Assembly (NCBI RefSeq): GCF_901709675.1
Contig: NC_051087.1
Location: forward strand, 13,267,384 to 13,331,383
Source of the DNA: Syngnathus acus
Taxonomy: Eukaryota > Chordata > Actinopteri > Syngnathiformes > Syngnathidae
Length of the DNA: 64,000 bases
Reading direction: 5' to 3'
Shown: positions 38,953-51,571 of the stretch, piece after piece
How the letters are laid out: each line of letters begins with the position of its first letter
How positions within the stretch are numbered: the stretch's first letter is position 1
Translations under genes and position numbers: made by a program
The notes under the pieces: generated by a model
What the model was told of the DNA's origin: nothing
Database searches by the model: none
Seen by the model: the letters and a program-made list of their open reading frames with translations, nothing else

Positions 38953-38965
38953 ATCTACTGTCACG

Positions 38966-39356
38966 GAGTGAACTGAAGACTGCTCACATTTCTTGGCAAG
39001 CTCCATTTCATATTCCATAAACTGCAGAAAAAGAAATGGGAAGTAGTTTGGAAGTTGTGAAATTGCAAGAAGTACGCAACTAACTGCGCACCCTTTGGAA
39101 ATATTGCATTTCGGCATAAATTGGTCATAAAATGTGATCTGATTTTCATCTAATGGACACCATTTTCTTGAAGCAATACCACACAATTATGTTGACATGT
39201 TTTTTGTTTTCTGGAAGTCATTAGATTTTTCTTCACCTCACAATGCACTCTCCACGCGAAGGGGGAGTAGCAGCAGTGCTAATCTGCCATACTATGGACT
39301 GATGAACATCAAAACTTGACCCTTGTCACCGTTTCCACCTTCATCTTTTCTTCTTC
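38966..39356. other. Spacer before the LINE 3' end
   Basis: No feature recognised. Confidence 0.4.
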
Positions 39357-41214
39357 TTAGGCCTTTTCATTCCTTTCGGAACATAGGCCATCGATGAAGA
39401 GTTTCCACCCTCGTCTGTCTTTTGCCATTTTCTCCAGCTGTTTCCACGACAGTCCCATCTTCTTGATATCCAGCTCTGTGCTCCTTCTCCAGTTGTTTTT
39501 GGGTTTCCCTCTGCTTCTTTTGCCTTGTGGGTTCCATGTTAACGCCTGTTTGGTTATAGCCGTGTTGTTTTTTCTCAGGGTATGTCCTATCCAGCTCCAC
39601 TTCCTCCTCATAATCTGTATCTCGTGTTTCTTGTTTGGTGCGGTCCCATAGGCTGGTGTTGCTGATGCGGTTGGGCCAGAAGATCCTGAGGATGCGTCTT
39701 GGGCAGTGATTTGTGAAGGTTTGCAGTTTAGCAGTGATGTGTTTGGTGGTCCTCCATGTTACTGATCCATATAGCAGCACTGTTTTGACGTTGGAGTTGA
39801 AGATTTTGAGTTTAGTATTGAGTGAAATGTTTTTGGTTTTCCACATCTTATCTAATATGTTGAATGCTGTTCTTGCTTTCCCTATTCTTGATTTCACATC
39901 TTCCTCCGTTCCACCGTCCACTGCAATTACACTTCCTCGGTATGTGAATCTGTCTACCTCTTCCAGTGGGCAGCCCCTGAGGTTAATGGGGTTTGTGTTT
40001 TTGTTGTTTACTCGCATTACTTTGGTTTTTGCTCCATTTATTTTTAGTCCCAGTCCTGCTGCTGTTTTTTCAAGGAGTTGAGTTTTCTCCTGTATCTCTT
40101 GGTGGCTGTGAGAGTAGAGCAATATCGTCGGCAAAGTCCAGATCTTCTAGTTGTTCTGTCAAAGTCCATTGGATGCCTGTCTTGTGGGTAGTTTGTTTCA
40201 TGATCCAGTCAATCCATAGGAGGAATAGAAAGGGGGAAAGTAGACATCCCTGTTTCACTCTAGTGAGCACGGTGAATGTTTTCTGTATTGGTCCCTGGTG
40301 CAGCACTTGGCACTGCATGTCCTGATATGAGCTTTTGATTATGTTGATGAACTTGTGGGGTATTCCGTAATGTGCCATTAAGCTCCATAATAGCTTCCGG
40401 TCTACGCTGTCAAACGCCTTTTCGAAGTCTATGAAATCTACGTAAGCCGGGGTGTTCCATTCTCTCGATTGTTCTATAATGATCCTGAGGGTAGCAATTT
40501 GGTCAATACATGATCTTCCACTTCTGAAACCAGCTTGATTTTCTCCGAGCTCCTCATCAACCCCTTTCCGTAGTCTTTCTAAGATGATGCGGCTTAGCAC
40601 TTTGCTCGGTGTTGATAGCATCATGATGCCTCTATAGTTGTTGCAGTCTCTAAGGCAGGGGTCACCAACTCCGGTCCTCAAGGGCGCCAATCCAGCCTGT
40701 TTTAGATGTATCCCCCCTGCAACACACCTGATTCAAATAATCAGGATCGCTATCAGCCTTAATAGAGTTTGCTGATCAGCTGATCATTTGAATCAGGTGT
40801 GTTGTTGCAGGGCTGCACCTAAAACAGGCTGGATTGGCGCCCTTGAGGACCGGAGTTGGTGACCCCTGCTCTAAGGTCTCCTTTTTTGGGGATGACAGCA
40901 ATAAGCCCATCTTTCCAGTCTGCTGGTATGTTTCCTTCCTCCTCCCATATTTTCCTGATGAATGTGTGGAACATGATGGTTGTAGTTTCAACATCTGCAT
41001 GTAGGGTGTTGGGAAAAATATACTTTTTATCATTGGATTCTATGTATCTACTTATGTGTGCAAGATTTTCTACAGGATGTGACATTTTGACCTCGTGATA
41101 ATGACTTGGGAGCATCTGGCTGGCTAAGGAACTCATGTCTGGAGTCATGAGTCGCACTATACAATAAGCCCCATAGTTAGCTATCCATGAACAGATCATG
41201 AGGTTGTCATGGGA
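39357..41214 (-). mobile_element. RTE-clade LINE, reverse-transcriptase part (copy B, with 3' end)
   Basis: The minus-strand frame 40690-40070 (206 codons) gives GFRSGRSCIDQIATLRII, FIDFEKAFDSVDRKLLW, VKQGCLLSP and LDFADDIALL unbroken. A frameshift near 40110 passes into the 255-codon frame ending at 39367 (KVMRVNN, IGKARTAFNILDKMW, VKTVLLYGSVTW). A second shift near 39600 passes into a C-terminal frame 39611-39357 with RRKWSWIGHTLRK and QALTWNPQGKRSRGKPKN. These are typical RTE blocks. The hAT MITE 40656-40868 interrupts it. More intact than copy A but still dead. Confidence 0.9.
40656..40868. mobile_element. hAT MITE (copy B)
   Basis: Same 213-bp element as 914-1126 with the same duplication CTCTAAGG at 40648-40655 and 40869-40876. 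Confidence 0.93.
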
Positions 41215-41590
41215 TGGCTGAAGCAGACAAACGTCTTATTTAAGTAGAAGTCATGAGAACGCCACAGAAGTATCCATCCCATGACCACTAAGACTACGTT
41301 TTTGTTAAGCTAAAGTCATGAGACGACCATCTGCTTCTGTCCGTAATAGTATCGCTGTCGTCATGAGATGTAATTGTGGAATGTCCTTCCTGTCTAAAGA
41401 AGCTATGCATTTATGTACACTTGCCCCATTGTTTGTTCCTCAATAAAAGGCACGACCAAACTGAGGGAAGGCGCGGATCTCAGCCACACTCGCTGTGTGT
41501 CTGGGTCGCCCTTCTGCAGAAGTCGCTGGCCATCGAAGACATATCCCGCCTCTGTGAGATTCTGTTCAGATAAATGTTGTGGACCCAACA
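41215..41590 (+). mobile_element. Gammaretrovirus-like LTR (copy B)
   Basis: Counterpart of 1461-1842, TG...CA bounded, with AATAAA (cctcaataaaagg). A few 1-base length differences from copy A. Confidence 0.75.
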
Positions 41591-41594
41591 TTTT

Positions 41595-41612
41595 TGGGGG
41601 CTCGTCCGGGAT
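41595..41612 (+). other. Primer binding site, tRNA-Pro type (copy B)
   Basis: TGGGGGCTCGTCCGGGAT, identical to 1847-1864. Confidence 0.9.
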
Positions 41613-42785
41613 TCCTGGAAATCTGCTCGCTGATCCGAGGAGTGTTGAGGACGTCGAATCCGTGCACGGCAGAGGTCCCAGGACCCTGAAGGAAAGCCCT
41701 GGGGAGCGATGTTCATCCACCAGGCCGGCGAAGTCCAGTTCAGCACCTCTCGGCGGCGACGATTGACGGAATCTTCAAGAGAAATCTTTCAGAGATTCGG
41801 TGAGACCTCTTCGTTGGCTGCGTGGTTGGGGTATTTTAGTCCCCGGAAAAAAGGGTACCCGGGTAAGGGCGGCGGAGTCCTTGTTGTGAATTCCAAGTGA
41901 TAGGAATTCGGTCTACAGATGGAACTTGTAGACGTAAATACACCTCGTTGTGTTAAGAAAATTCCGCGGTGTGAATGTGTGTGTGAATGGTAGCACGTAT
42001 GTGCTGCATGTAATATAGTGGGAAGAAATAACGAATTTCTGTGGAAGCACAGGCAAGAATTCCTCACCAGGAAACTGGTCGAAGCAGGAATTACCACAGA
42101 AAGTTGTTATCCCACTAAAGAAACATTCCAGCTTTAGAAATCCCTAGGATTTGACAGTTGGACTAAATTCATTAAAATGGGGGGCCGTCAAAATGTTACT
42201 GACAATGTCAAAGTCAAAGTCAGCTTTATTGTCAATCCCTTCATATGTCAAGACACACAAAGACAATGTATAAGGAGATGAGAAGTATATATGTTAAATA
42301 AGTTACCAAACTTGAGGCAAGTGTCATTAAGAGCGATGAGGCCGCAAGTATGTTTGTCAGACAATGAAGCCACAGGGGATGGATCAAAATCACATGGGGA
42401 TGGGTTAAATGCAGAGGACAAATTTCACCACACCCAGATGTGTGTGTGACGATCATTGGGACTTTAACTTTTTTAACTCTCACCCCCACCCTGTTTCTCT
42501 CAATAAAAATGCTCTTGCAAAAGGCCTGAGTCAGACCTCATTCGAGCATCGCTGTACGCACAGCGACGAATGACTCTCCATTTGCAAGTACTTAAAAAGG
42601 GCATACTGTCTCGCGTGTGGTTCTTGCAAAAATAAGTTAGAGTGAGCACCACTCTGGTGGTGAGTACAAACTTTGCATAGTCAGGGAACATTAATAAATT
42701 GATGATGTCACAGCCAAAAGCTCACATAATCAGAGCCAAAAGCTCACATAATCCCGTACAAAATGAGACAATTGAAAGAATGATG
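41613..42785. other. Retroviral leader remnant and repeat debris (copy B)
   Basis: Counterpart of 1865-3034, including the minus-strand L2/Rex1-type LINE tail at about 42208-42265. No gene seen. Confidence 0.5.
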
Positions 42786-42794
42786 AATGGGCGG

Positions 42795-43163
42795 GGCGGC
42801 TCGGTGGCGCACTGGGTAACACGTCCGCCTCACAGTTAGGAGGGTGCGGGTTCGATTCCACCTCCGGCCCTCCCTGTGTGGAGTTTGCATGTTCTCCCCG
42901 GGCCCGCGTGGGTTTTCTCCGGGCACTCCGGTTTCCTCCCACATCACAAAAACATGCTTGGTAGGCCGATTGGAGACTCCAAATTGTCCCTAGGTGTGAG
43001 TGCGAGTGCAAATGGTTGTTTGTCTCTGTGTGCCCTGCGATTGGCTGGCAACCGGTTCAGGGTGTCCCCCGCCTACTGCCCGATGACGGCTGGGATAGGC
43101 TCCAGCACTCCCGCGACCCCCGTGGGGACTAAGCGGTTCAGAAAATGGATGGATGGATGGATG
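42795..43163 (+). mobile_element. tRNA-derived SINE (copy B)
   Basis: Counterpart of 3044-3413 with the same AATGGGCGG duplication at 42786-42794 and 43164-43172. Confidence 0.88.
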
Positions 43164-43172
43164 AATGGGCGG

Positions 43173-43753
43173 TGTGCGACAGGAGGCGAAGTGGATGTAT
43201 GTGCAAAAATGGTTTACAGGAAGGACACTTGGAGATAAAACCGGTAGAGGTGCCAAAAGAAGAGGGGCAGGAGGAAACCAACCAAGAACCCGGCCAAAGG
43301 TGATCGCCAAGGCCGAAAGACGGGATGGAAAACTACAGCCCCCACACACACCGAATCACCCGTAATCATTACCCAACCCCACGGAACCAGCTCTCACCGA
43401 ACCAGCACCCACTCCCATGGAATCAAACTCTCCTGCGAACTTGCCACACCCCCTGACTCATCCATCACCCATCAAACTCGGCCCACACTGGCATGTGCAA
43501 CTGAATATAAGATGACCAAAGAACCTTGAACGTTGCCTTTTCTGAATGGAGACTTTCTGCTTTTGAGCATGGTCGCACGAAAGGCCCAGCGCTGTATTGT
43601 ACTTTACTGAAAACAGAGCTTTCTTAACAAGAATTGTGATTGAACTCAACCAACCTGTGTAAGTCTAAATTTTGTTTCAGTGTCTTAGCCTTTTCCTAAA
43701 ACTGACGAAATAAAACGAGCACGCGGTGAGTACATTGGATAACAGGTGATTGG
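43173..43753. other. No recognisable gene (copy B)
   Basis: Counterpart of 3423-3944. Confidence 0.4.
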
Positions 43754-44632
43754 CTATGGCTTTTGCCATGAGGCGCGGATAGCGCGCTTCCCAAATTGTG
43801 GACCAAATCCAACAGTCTCCTTCCATACACTTTTCAGGCTGTTCCAGTACTCCTTCACTGGTTGTTCTTGCAGGGCTTGAAACCCGTTCTGAAGGGTGGT
43901 TTTATACAGCTCAGTTGTTCCAATGTCTTGGAAGAGCTGAATGTTGTACTTTGTTCTGTTCCCAGAAGGGGTATTGCGGCGCTTGAGTTGGAGTTTTGCA
44001 GCCAGTAGGTGGTGGTCTGATCCAGCGTCTGCCCCCCTCTTTACTCTCACATCCAGGAGAGACCGTCTGAACTTCCGGTTGATGCATATGTGGTCAATCT
44101 GGTTTTCGGTAGTGTGGTCGGGAGATATCCAGGTGGCTTTATCAACGTGTTTATGGGGGAATATGGTGCCTCCTATGACCAGGTTGGTGTCAGCACATAT
44201 GTCTGAAAATCTTTCCCCATTTTCGTTCATGGTGCCAAGTCCATGTCTTCCCATGGCCAGTTCGTATCCATTGTTGTTGTTTCCCACCTTGGCATTCATG
44301 TCGCCCATGAGTAAGGTTAGGTCTTTTTCCTTCCTGGATTGGAGTAGATGTTGTAGTTGGTTATAGAAGTTATCCTTCATTTCCTCCTCTGCATTGTTGG
44401 TAGGTGCATAGCACTGTATGATTTGAAGGTTGATTCTTTTATGGGTGGTTTGGAATCTTGCAGTGATAATTCTTGAGCTGATGGAATCCCAACCGATGAG
44501 GGCCTGTTGTGCTTCTTTGGAGAGCATGAGTGCCACTCCTTCTGTGTGTGGTGCTGCTTCCTCTGCATGTCCAGAGTAGAGAATATACTCGCCACTGGCT
44601 AGTTTAACTTCACCTGTCTGGGTTACCATTGC
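43754..44632 (-). mobile_element. RTE-clade LINE, endonuclease part (copy B)
   Basis: 291-codon minus-strand frame with the same endonuclease motifs as 3945-4880 (LLMGDMNAKVGNNN, SDHHLL). One base more than copy A near 43805 changes the C-terminal 20 or so codons, which lie outside the endonuclease core. Confidence 0.88.
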
Positions 44633-45066
44633 CCTATTTGCCAGCTTGACCTGTTACCACCTCTCACGACGGTTACGTTAGGGTTGGATTTTGAGAGGTT
44701 TCCACCTTCATACAAGTGAGTAATTCTGAACTGTAGGTGTTCTGATGACATTTTAGATGAGGCCTGGTTTGGACAGGGCAACCAGCATCTCCATTCTTAT
44801 CATTCATCGGATAGTAGTATTGATGAGTCGAGACATACATACACCACAGTGACAACCTATAATTTTTATCAAGTTAAAAAAAAAAGTACAACACCCTTTT
44901 ACAGGGCGCCTGATATTGTCAATGTTGTTATCATCTGGGAGGGTCAGAAAATGGACTGTGACCTCAGCTGATGGTTTCATGCTGTTATCTGATTTTTCAA
45001 GACGTGTTTGGTCCCAAGAAATATTTATATACGTACATGTGATGTCGGATTTTTCTCCTTTCTCAG

Positions 45067-46034
45067 GTAATCCTCCAATTCCACGTCCTGGGTATCAGAT
45101 GCCTGAGCCTGATGGGTGCAGCTCATATTTCTTTGGTCTCCCTTTTCCAGAGGGGGTATGCATTTGTTGACCTAAAAATGTCATCAAAACCAGTTTTCAA
45201 ATGACCTGATTCAAAACTTAATCTTACAGTCATTCATGGTGTATGATTACGACAACCTTTTGTTGTGCCCTAGATGGATATGGGAATCCCCGCCATGACC
45301 AAGTGCTGCAACCAGCTGGACATGTGTTATGATACATGTGGCTCAAACAAGTACCGTTGTGACTCCAAGTTCCGCTGGTGCCTCCACAGCATCTGTACCG
45401 ACCTCAAGAAGAGCCTTGGTTTCGTGTCCAAAGTTGAAGGTTGGTATCCTCTCTTCATACCATTTCCTCATACAATTCTCACCTTGGTGAATGTTTGAGG
45501 ACCATTTGTTGCATTGTAAAAAAAAACACACAAAAAACTGGCTTCTCTTAAATCTAAGTTGCTGAATGATGTCTAACATTTCTATTTCTTTGTAAGTCAC
45601 TGATGGTTAAATCAGAGCAATCCAATAAATGAGTTGCTTTTGGAAAATTGAGAACCTTTCAAATGCTTTCAATAAGTTGACAAACAATCTGTGCTCAAGA
45701 GTTGTTGTTTTTTTAATCCATAAATGAGGGGAACGGTATTTGTTTTTTTCAGGATTATTACCCACTGCTTAACAAAACAAGAGCTAAAACAGCCTACTGA
45801 ATCACCATTAAGGCCCAGTAATGAGTTTAAAATTGCAGTGTTTTCTGGCAGGTACTGTTGATAATGCTGCTGGAAAGACTGACTTCCACTCTTGTCCGTT
45901 ACTTTCTCTCATCAGCATGTGAAACGGTGGCAGACACTTTGTTCAACACAGTGTGGACTCTGGGCTGCAGACCCTACATGAACAGCCAGAGAGCATCATG
46001 CTATTGCCAAGGAGAAGAGAAAGATGAACTCTAA
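45067..46034 (+). CDS. pla2g12b: Group XIIB phospholipase A2-like protein, exons 2-4 (copy B)
   Basis: Exons 45067-45155, 45274-45439, 45916-46034, matching copy [13 protein letters not shown] has Leu in place of the catalytic His, and the C-terminus is KDEL. For this copy the whole upstream spacer back to the lectin stop codon at 33626 is visible, and I could not find a first exon with a signal peptide ending in the needed phase 1. Exon 1 may be divergent, further away, or absent, so this copy may be 5'-truncated by the duplication. Confidence 0.9.
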
Positions 46035-46350
46035 CCTATACCGTATTACTATGAAGAAGACAGTGGAAGTTGCAGTAGCATATCGAAAGTACTATTAAGT
46101 ACACTAGTATAAGTGGTATTGCAATGAACAGCTACAATGGTATTTTTCGAATGACAATATTGTTGTATTTTCAAAGTATTGCTCTGCTCTATCAGCAATG
46201 CTGTTTATTTATGCTTCTAGGTGGGGATAACAATCATAACATGACATTCGTTTTGTTTCAAATACCTTTTAAAAGTGTATTGTATTGACAGAGCTGTAGA
46301 TAAACTGCATAGCGTACGCTCGAAATAACCTTTGCTAACTATATTAAACT
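46035..46350 (+). other. pla2g12b 3' UTR/downstream (copy B)
   Basis: Counterpart of 6281-6596; AT-rich with ATTAAA near 46343. Confidence 0.5.
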
Positions 46351-49300
46351 TCCATCCATCCATCCATCCATCCATCCATCTTCTTCCGCTTATCCGGGGT
46401 CGGGTCGCGGGGGCAGCAGCTTCAGGAGGGACTCCCAGACTTCCCTCTCCCCAGCCACTTCATCTAGCTCATCCCGGGGGATCCCAAGGCGTTCCCAGGC
46501 CAGCTGAGAGACATAGTCTCTCCAGCGCGTCCTGTGTCGTCCCCGGGGTCTCCTACCGGTGGGACATGCCCGGAACACCTCCCCAGGGAGGTGTCCAGGA
46601 GGCATCCTGATGAGATGCCCGAGCCACCTCATCTGGCTCCTCTCAACGTGGAAGAGTAGCGACTCTACTCCGAGTCTCTCCCGGATGACCGAACTTCTCA
46701 CCCTATCTCTAAGGGAGAGCCCGGACATCCTGCGGAGAAAACTCATTTCGGCCGCTTGTATCCGGGATCTCGTTCTTTCGGTCACGACCCATAGCTCGTG
46801 ACCATAGGTGAGGGTAGGAGCGTAAATCGACCGGTAAATTGAGAGCTTTGCCTTTTGGCTCAGCTCTCTCTTTACCACGATGGACCGGTACAGAGTCCGC
46901 ATTACTGCCGACGCTGCACCGATCCGCCTGTCGATCTCGCGCTCCATCCTCCCCTCACTCGTGAACAAGACCCCAAGATACTTAAACTCCTCCACTTGGG
47001 GCAGGATCTCATCCCCGATCCGGAGAGGGCATTCCACCCTTTTCCGATCGAGGACCATGGACTCGGATTTGGAGGTGCTGACCCTCATCCCGACCGCTTC
47101 ACACTCGGCTGCGAACCGCTCCAGTGAGAGCTGGAGATCACGGCCTGAAGAAGCCAACAGCACCACGTCGTCTGCAAAAAGCAGAGACGCGATGCTGAGG
47201 TCCCCAAACCGGACACCCTCAACGCCTCGGCCGCGCCTAGAAATTCTGTCCATAAAAATTATGAACAGAATCGGTGACAAAGGGCAGCCTTGGCGGAGTC
47301 CAACCCTCACTGGGAACGAATCCGACTTACTGCCGGAAATGCGGACCAAACTCTGGCATCGGTGATACAGGGACCGAACCGCCCTTATCAGTTGGCTCGG
47401 TACCCCGTACTCCCGAAGCACCCCCCACAGAACCTCCCGAGGGACACGGTCGAACGCCTTCTCCAAGTCCACAAAACACATGTGGACTGGTTGGGCGAAC
47501 TCCCATGCACCCTCGAGGATCCTGCTGAGGGTGAAGAGCTGGTCCACTGTTCCACGGCCAGGACGAAAGCCACACTGTTCCTCCTGAATCCGAGGTTCGA
47601 CCTCCCAACGGACCCTCCTCTCCAGCACCCCTGAATAGACCTTACCAGGGAGGCTGAGGAGTGTAATTCCCCTGTAATTGGAACACACCCTCCGGTCCCC
47701 CTTCTTAAAGAGGGGAACCACCACCCCAGTCTGCCAATCCAGAGGCACTGTCCCCGATGTCCACGCGATGTTGTAGAGACGTGTCAGCCATGACAGCCCC
47801 ACAACATCCAGAGCCCTTAAGAAATCCGGGCGGATCTCATCCACCCCCGGGGCCTTGCCACCGAGGAGTTTTTTAACTACCTCAGTGACTTCGACCCCAG
47901 AGATTGGAGAGTCCGCCTCAGAGTCCCCAGGCCCTGCTTCCACAATGGAAGGCGTGTAGGTGGAATTGAGGAGGTCTTCGAAGTATTCTCCCCACCGACA
48001 CACGACGTCCCGAGTCGAGGTCAGCAGCACGCCATCTCCACTGTAAACAGTGTTGACGTTGCACTGCTTCCCCCTCCTGAGACGCCGGATGGTGGACCAG
48101 AATTCCCTTGAAGCCGTCCGGAAGTCATTCTCCATGGCCTCGCCAAACTCCTCCCACGCCCGGGTTTTTGCCTCAGCAACCGCCGAAGCCGCGTTCCGCT
48201 TGGCCATCCGGTACCTGTCAGCTGCCTCCAGAGTCCCGCAGGCCAAAACGTTCTTCAGCTTGACGGCATTCCTTACCGCCGGTGTCCACCAGCGGGTTTG
48301 GGGATTGCCGCCACGACAGGCACCAATGACCTTACGGCCACAGCTCCGGTCGGCCGCCTCAACAATGGAGGCGCGGAACAATGTCCACTCGGACTCAATG
48401 TCCCCCGCCTCCCCCGGGACGTGGGAAAAGCTCTGCCGGAGGTGGGAGTTGAAGCTCTTCCTGACAGGGGATTCCGCCAGACGTTCCCAGCAGACCCTCA
48501 CAGAGCGTTTGGGTCTGCCAGGTCGGACCGGCATCTTCCCCCACCATCGGAGCCAACCCACCACCAAGTGGTGATCAGTTGACACCTCCGCCCCTCTCTT
48601 CGCCCGAGTGTCCAAAACATGCGGCCGCAAATCCGATGACACGACTACAAAGTCGATCAACGAACTGCGGCCTAGGGTGTCCTGGTGCCAAGTGCACACA
48701 TGGACACCCTTATGCTTGAACATGGTGTTCATTATAGAGAATCCGTGTCGAGCACAGAAGTCCAATAATAGAACACCGCTCGGGTTTAGATCGGGGGGGC
48801 CGTTCCTCCCAATCACGCCCTTCCAGGTCTCACTATCATTGCCCACGTGAGCATTGAAGTCACCCAGTAGAACGATGGAGTCCCCAGAAGGAGCGCTCTC
48901 CAGCACTTCCTCCAGGGACTCCAAGAAGGGTGGGTACTCTGAGCTGCCGTTTGGTGCATAGACACAAACAACAGTCAGGACCCGTCCCCCCACCCGAAGG
49001 CGGAGGGAGGCTACCCTCTCGTTCACCGGGGTGAACCCCAATGTGCAGGCGCCCAGCCGGGGGGCAATAAGTATACCCACACCTGCTCGACGCCTCTCAC
49101 CGTGGGCAACTCCAGAGTGGAAGAGAGTCCAGCCCCTCTCGAGAGGGCTTGTACCGGAACCCAAACTGTGCGTGGAGGCAAGTCCGACTATATCTAGTTG
49201 GAACTTTTCTGCCTCGCGCACCAGCTCGGGCTCCTTTCCAGCCAGAGAGGTGACATTCCATGTCCCAAGAGCCAGCTTCTGCAGCCGGGGATCAGACCGC

Positions 49301-49478
49301 CAAGGTCCCTGCCTTTGGCCGCCGCCCAGCTTGCACTGCACCCGACTCCTTTGGCCCCTCCCACAGGTGGTGAGCCCATGGGAAGGGGGACCCACGTTTC
49401 CTTTTCGGGCTGTGCCCGGCCGGGCCCCATGGGCGAAGGCCCGGCCACCAGACGCTCGCCTTCGAGCCCCGCCTCCAG
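46351..49478 (-). mobile_element. Rex3-like RTE LINE with intact ORF (copy B)
   Basis: A single 1001-codon ORF runs on the minus strand from ATG at 49395 to 46390. Order: endonuclease ([55 protein letters not shown]), then reverse transcriptase ([92 protein letters not shown] with [15 protein letters not shown]), and a C-terminal [18 protein letters not shown]. The 3' end is a pure (ATCC)6-7 tail at 46351-46380. All catalytic residues I can check are present, so it is potentially competent. The 5' GC-rich leader ends around 49478. Confidence 0.95.
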
Positions 49479-50137
49479 GTGTATTATTTTATTTCAATTT
49501 AAGTTACAGTAGTTGGTTGGTTTTCTAAATGATGTTGTAAGATTATGGTGTGAACCATTTTTAGATGTTTATTTTGGGTCATCGAAAATGTTCGTTGCAA
49601 GCGCCGACGTGCGAAACCTGACGCCAAGACTGTACAAAGTATAAATCCCCCCCCAAAAAAGGTTTCTGAAAAATACACAATGGTAAACTATGAAGTTCAT
49701 AGTATGAACTATATTAAAAACAACTAGAATTTGCAATTTCTGTAGAAATTGCGTGTGAAGGCGAAGAAGCTGAATAAAAACTTGGGGAATGCTACAGAAT
49801 TATGTCAAATGATACTGACAGTCACGCTGCCACCACCGTCCTGAACTTGTCTCTCTTAACAATGTCCGCCAACGTCACTCGGCACCAATCCAATAACCTG
49901 TAATCCCCCTCGGGCACAATGTTACTGTTGTGACACCATCACTAGAAAATTTGTGGTGATGTGTATTTTTATGAGGATATTTTTTTACATGTTATATTGT
50001 AATAAATAGTGGAATAGACATAAATAGTCTTGAATTAAACTTGAATTCTGACCGGTTATGTTGAGCAATCTTCTGTCTTCTGCTTTTCACTTGCCACCTT
50101 CTACAGACCACTTTCACTTCTCTCAAAAGTCCAAGGA
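49479..50137. other. Spacer before Ig light-chain cluster (copy B)
   Basis: Counterpart of 9715-10373. Confidence 0.5.
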
Positions 50138-50165
50138 GGTTTTTGTACGTCTCTGAGTCACCGTG
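50138..50165 (-). other. 12-bp recombination signal of V (copy B)
   Basis: Heptamer CACGGTG, 12-base spacer, nonamer ACAAAAACC on the minus strand; same as copy A. Confidence 0.92.
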
Positions 50166-50513
50166 TCGACCTGCCACTGCCGTAGTAGGCGAAACAGTAG
50201 TATTCGGCCAGGTCATCTCTCTGGACATCACTGATGGTCAGAGTGTAGTCAGAGCCGGATCGAGTGCCGCTGAATCGAGATGGCGTGTTGGAGAATTTTG
50301 ATGATGTGTAGTAGATGAGCGATTTGGGAGCCTGTCCAGGTTTCACTTGGTACCAACTGAGATAGCTACCAATGTTTTGACTCCCTGTGGCCCTGATGGT
50401 CACTAAATTTTAGAGCCATGATTCTCTGCTAGTGCTGGACGAGTTCCAATATTGTTACGCAGACGCCTTCTTGTGGCATGTGAGAGAATTACTGAAAGAA
50501 ATACAATTAACAT
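50166..50513 (-). pseudogene. Ig light-chain V segment, FR1 missing (copy B)
   Basis: Counterpart of 10402-10749 with the same loss of FR1 and its Cys, the same leader-like MLIVFLSVILSHA, and the octamer at 50598-50605. The truncation therefore predates the tandem duplication. Confidence 0.85.
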
Positions 50514-50597
50514 ATCCGATGTTGACCATTGTGGTGGTATTGGAAAGCAAACTTTTTTTTGAGGTGATTCATCATGTTTTAGAGATGGCAGAGGCGC

Positions 50598-50605
50598 ATG
50601 CAAAT
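50598..50605 (-). promoter_or_regulatory. Ig octamer (copy B)
   Basis: ATTTGCAT on the minus strand; counterpart of 10834-10841. Confidence 0.75.
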
Positions 50606-50711
50606 GAAGCTGCGAGCGCACCTGCCTTTGTAAAAGTGCGAGGCCGCCACTTCCTGTTTGGACTTGTACTTTTCGGTATTACAGCAAATCATTGCTCATT
50701 GACAGTAGACG

Positions 50712-50750
50712 AGTTTTTGTACGGACGGCTCACCGCTTTGCATCACTGTG
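50712..50750 (+). other. 23-bp recombination signal of J (copy B)
   Basis: AGTTTTTGT, 23-base spacer, CACTGTG; same as 10947-10985. Confidence 0.93.
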
Positions 50751-50788
50751 GTGGAGTTTCGCTGAAGAAGGAACCAAACTTATCCTTG
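50751..50788 (+). CDS. Ig light-chain J segment (copy B)
   Basis: Same sequence as 10986-11023, encoding WSFAEEGTKLIL with donor ccttg|gtgagt. Confidence 0.85.
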
Positions 50789-51191
50789 GTGAGTACTATT
50801 TACTTGATCATCTATTATTTTGCATCACAATAATTGATAATTCTCCAGTTCCTTAGCCAGCTTTTGGAAAACGACTAACATTATTTTTTGTCAATTTTTA
50901 CAAAACAAACGCCCAGCCCTTTCTTGAGTAATAGCTAAAAACCTAATTTGATATTAGCTGTTAACGGCTATTTCCCAAAGTGTAGCTGTACCTACAATGC
51001 AATGATGGAATAATGTTTATTATGACATATACGTATTAGGACCGTTTGGTCGTTTTTTGCCCAGTGAAAAGGTAAGTGTTTCATAAAGCGTGTTCTTGTA
51101 AATTCACATGAGCCGAACCACGACCTAAGTGACATTGAAAGTGTGTGCAATTGGAGAAAACTGCTTGTCTCTTGTCCTGTCCCCCTGACAG

Positions 51192-51520
51192 CGGGTGAGG
51201 TGCATCGGCCCACCGTGACCCTCTTCCCTCCTTCCAAGGAGCAGCTGCAAACGGAACAGGCCACAGCCGTGTGCCTGGCCAAAGGGGGCCCCCAAACCTG
51301 GACCCTGGGTTGGAAGGTTGATGGCGCCCCCGCTACCTCGGGGGTATCGCACAGCTCCCTGGAAGAGGCTGATGTAGGTGGGCTTTACAGCTGGACCAGC
51401 ACCTTGAGCCTCTCACCGGACCAGTGGCGCAAGGCCCAGTCAGTGAGCTGCGAGGCCAGCCTAGCCGGGCAAAACCCTGTCACGCAAACCCTGCCGAACC
51501 CAGGACAATGCTCAGAGTAG
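51192..51520 (+). CDS. Ig light-chain constant domain exon (copy B)
   Basis: Same protein as 11426-11754, with both intradomain cysteines and terminal GQCSE; AATAAA at 51566-51571. Confidence 0.95.
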
Positions 51521-51571
51521 AGCCTGAATTCGTGTCTGTGTCTTTGCGACGTTGAAGCATTGTGAAATAAA

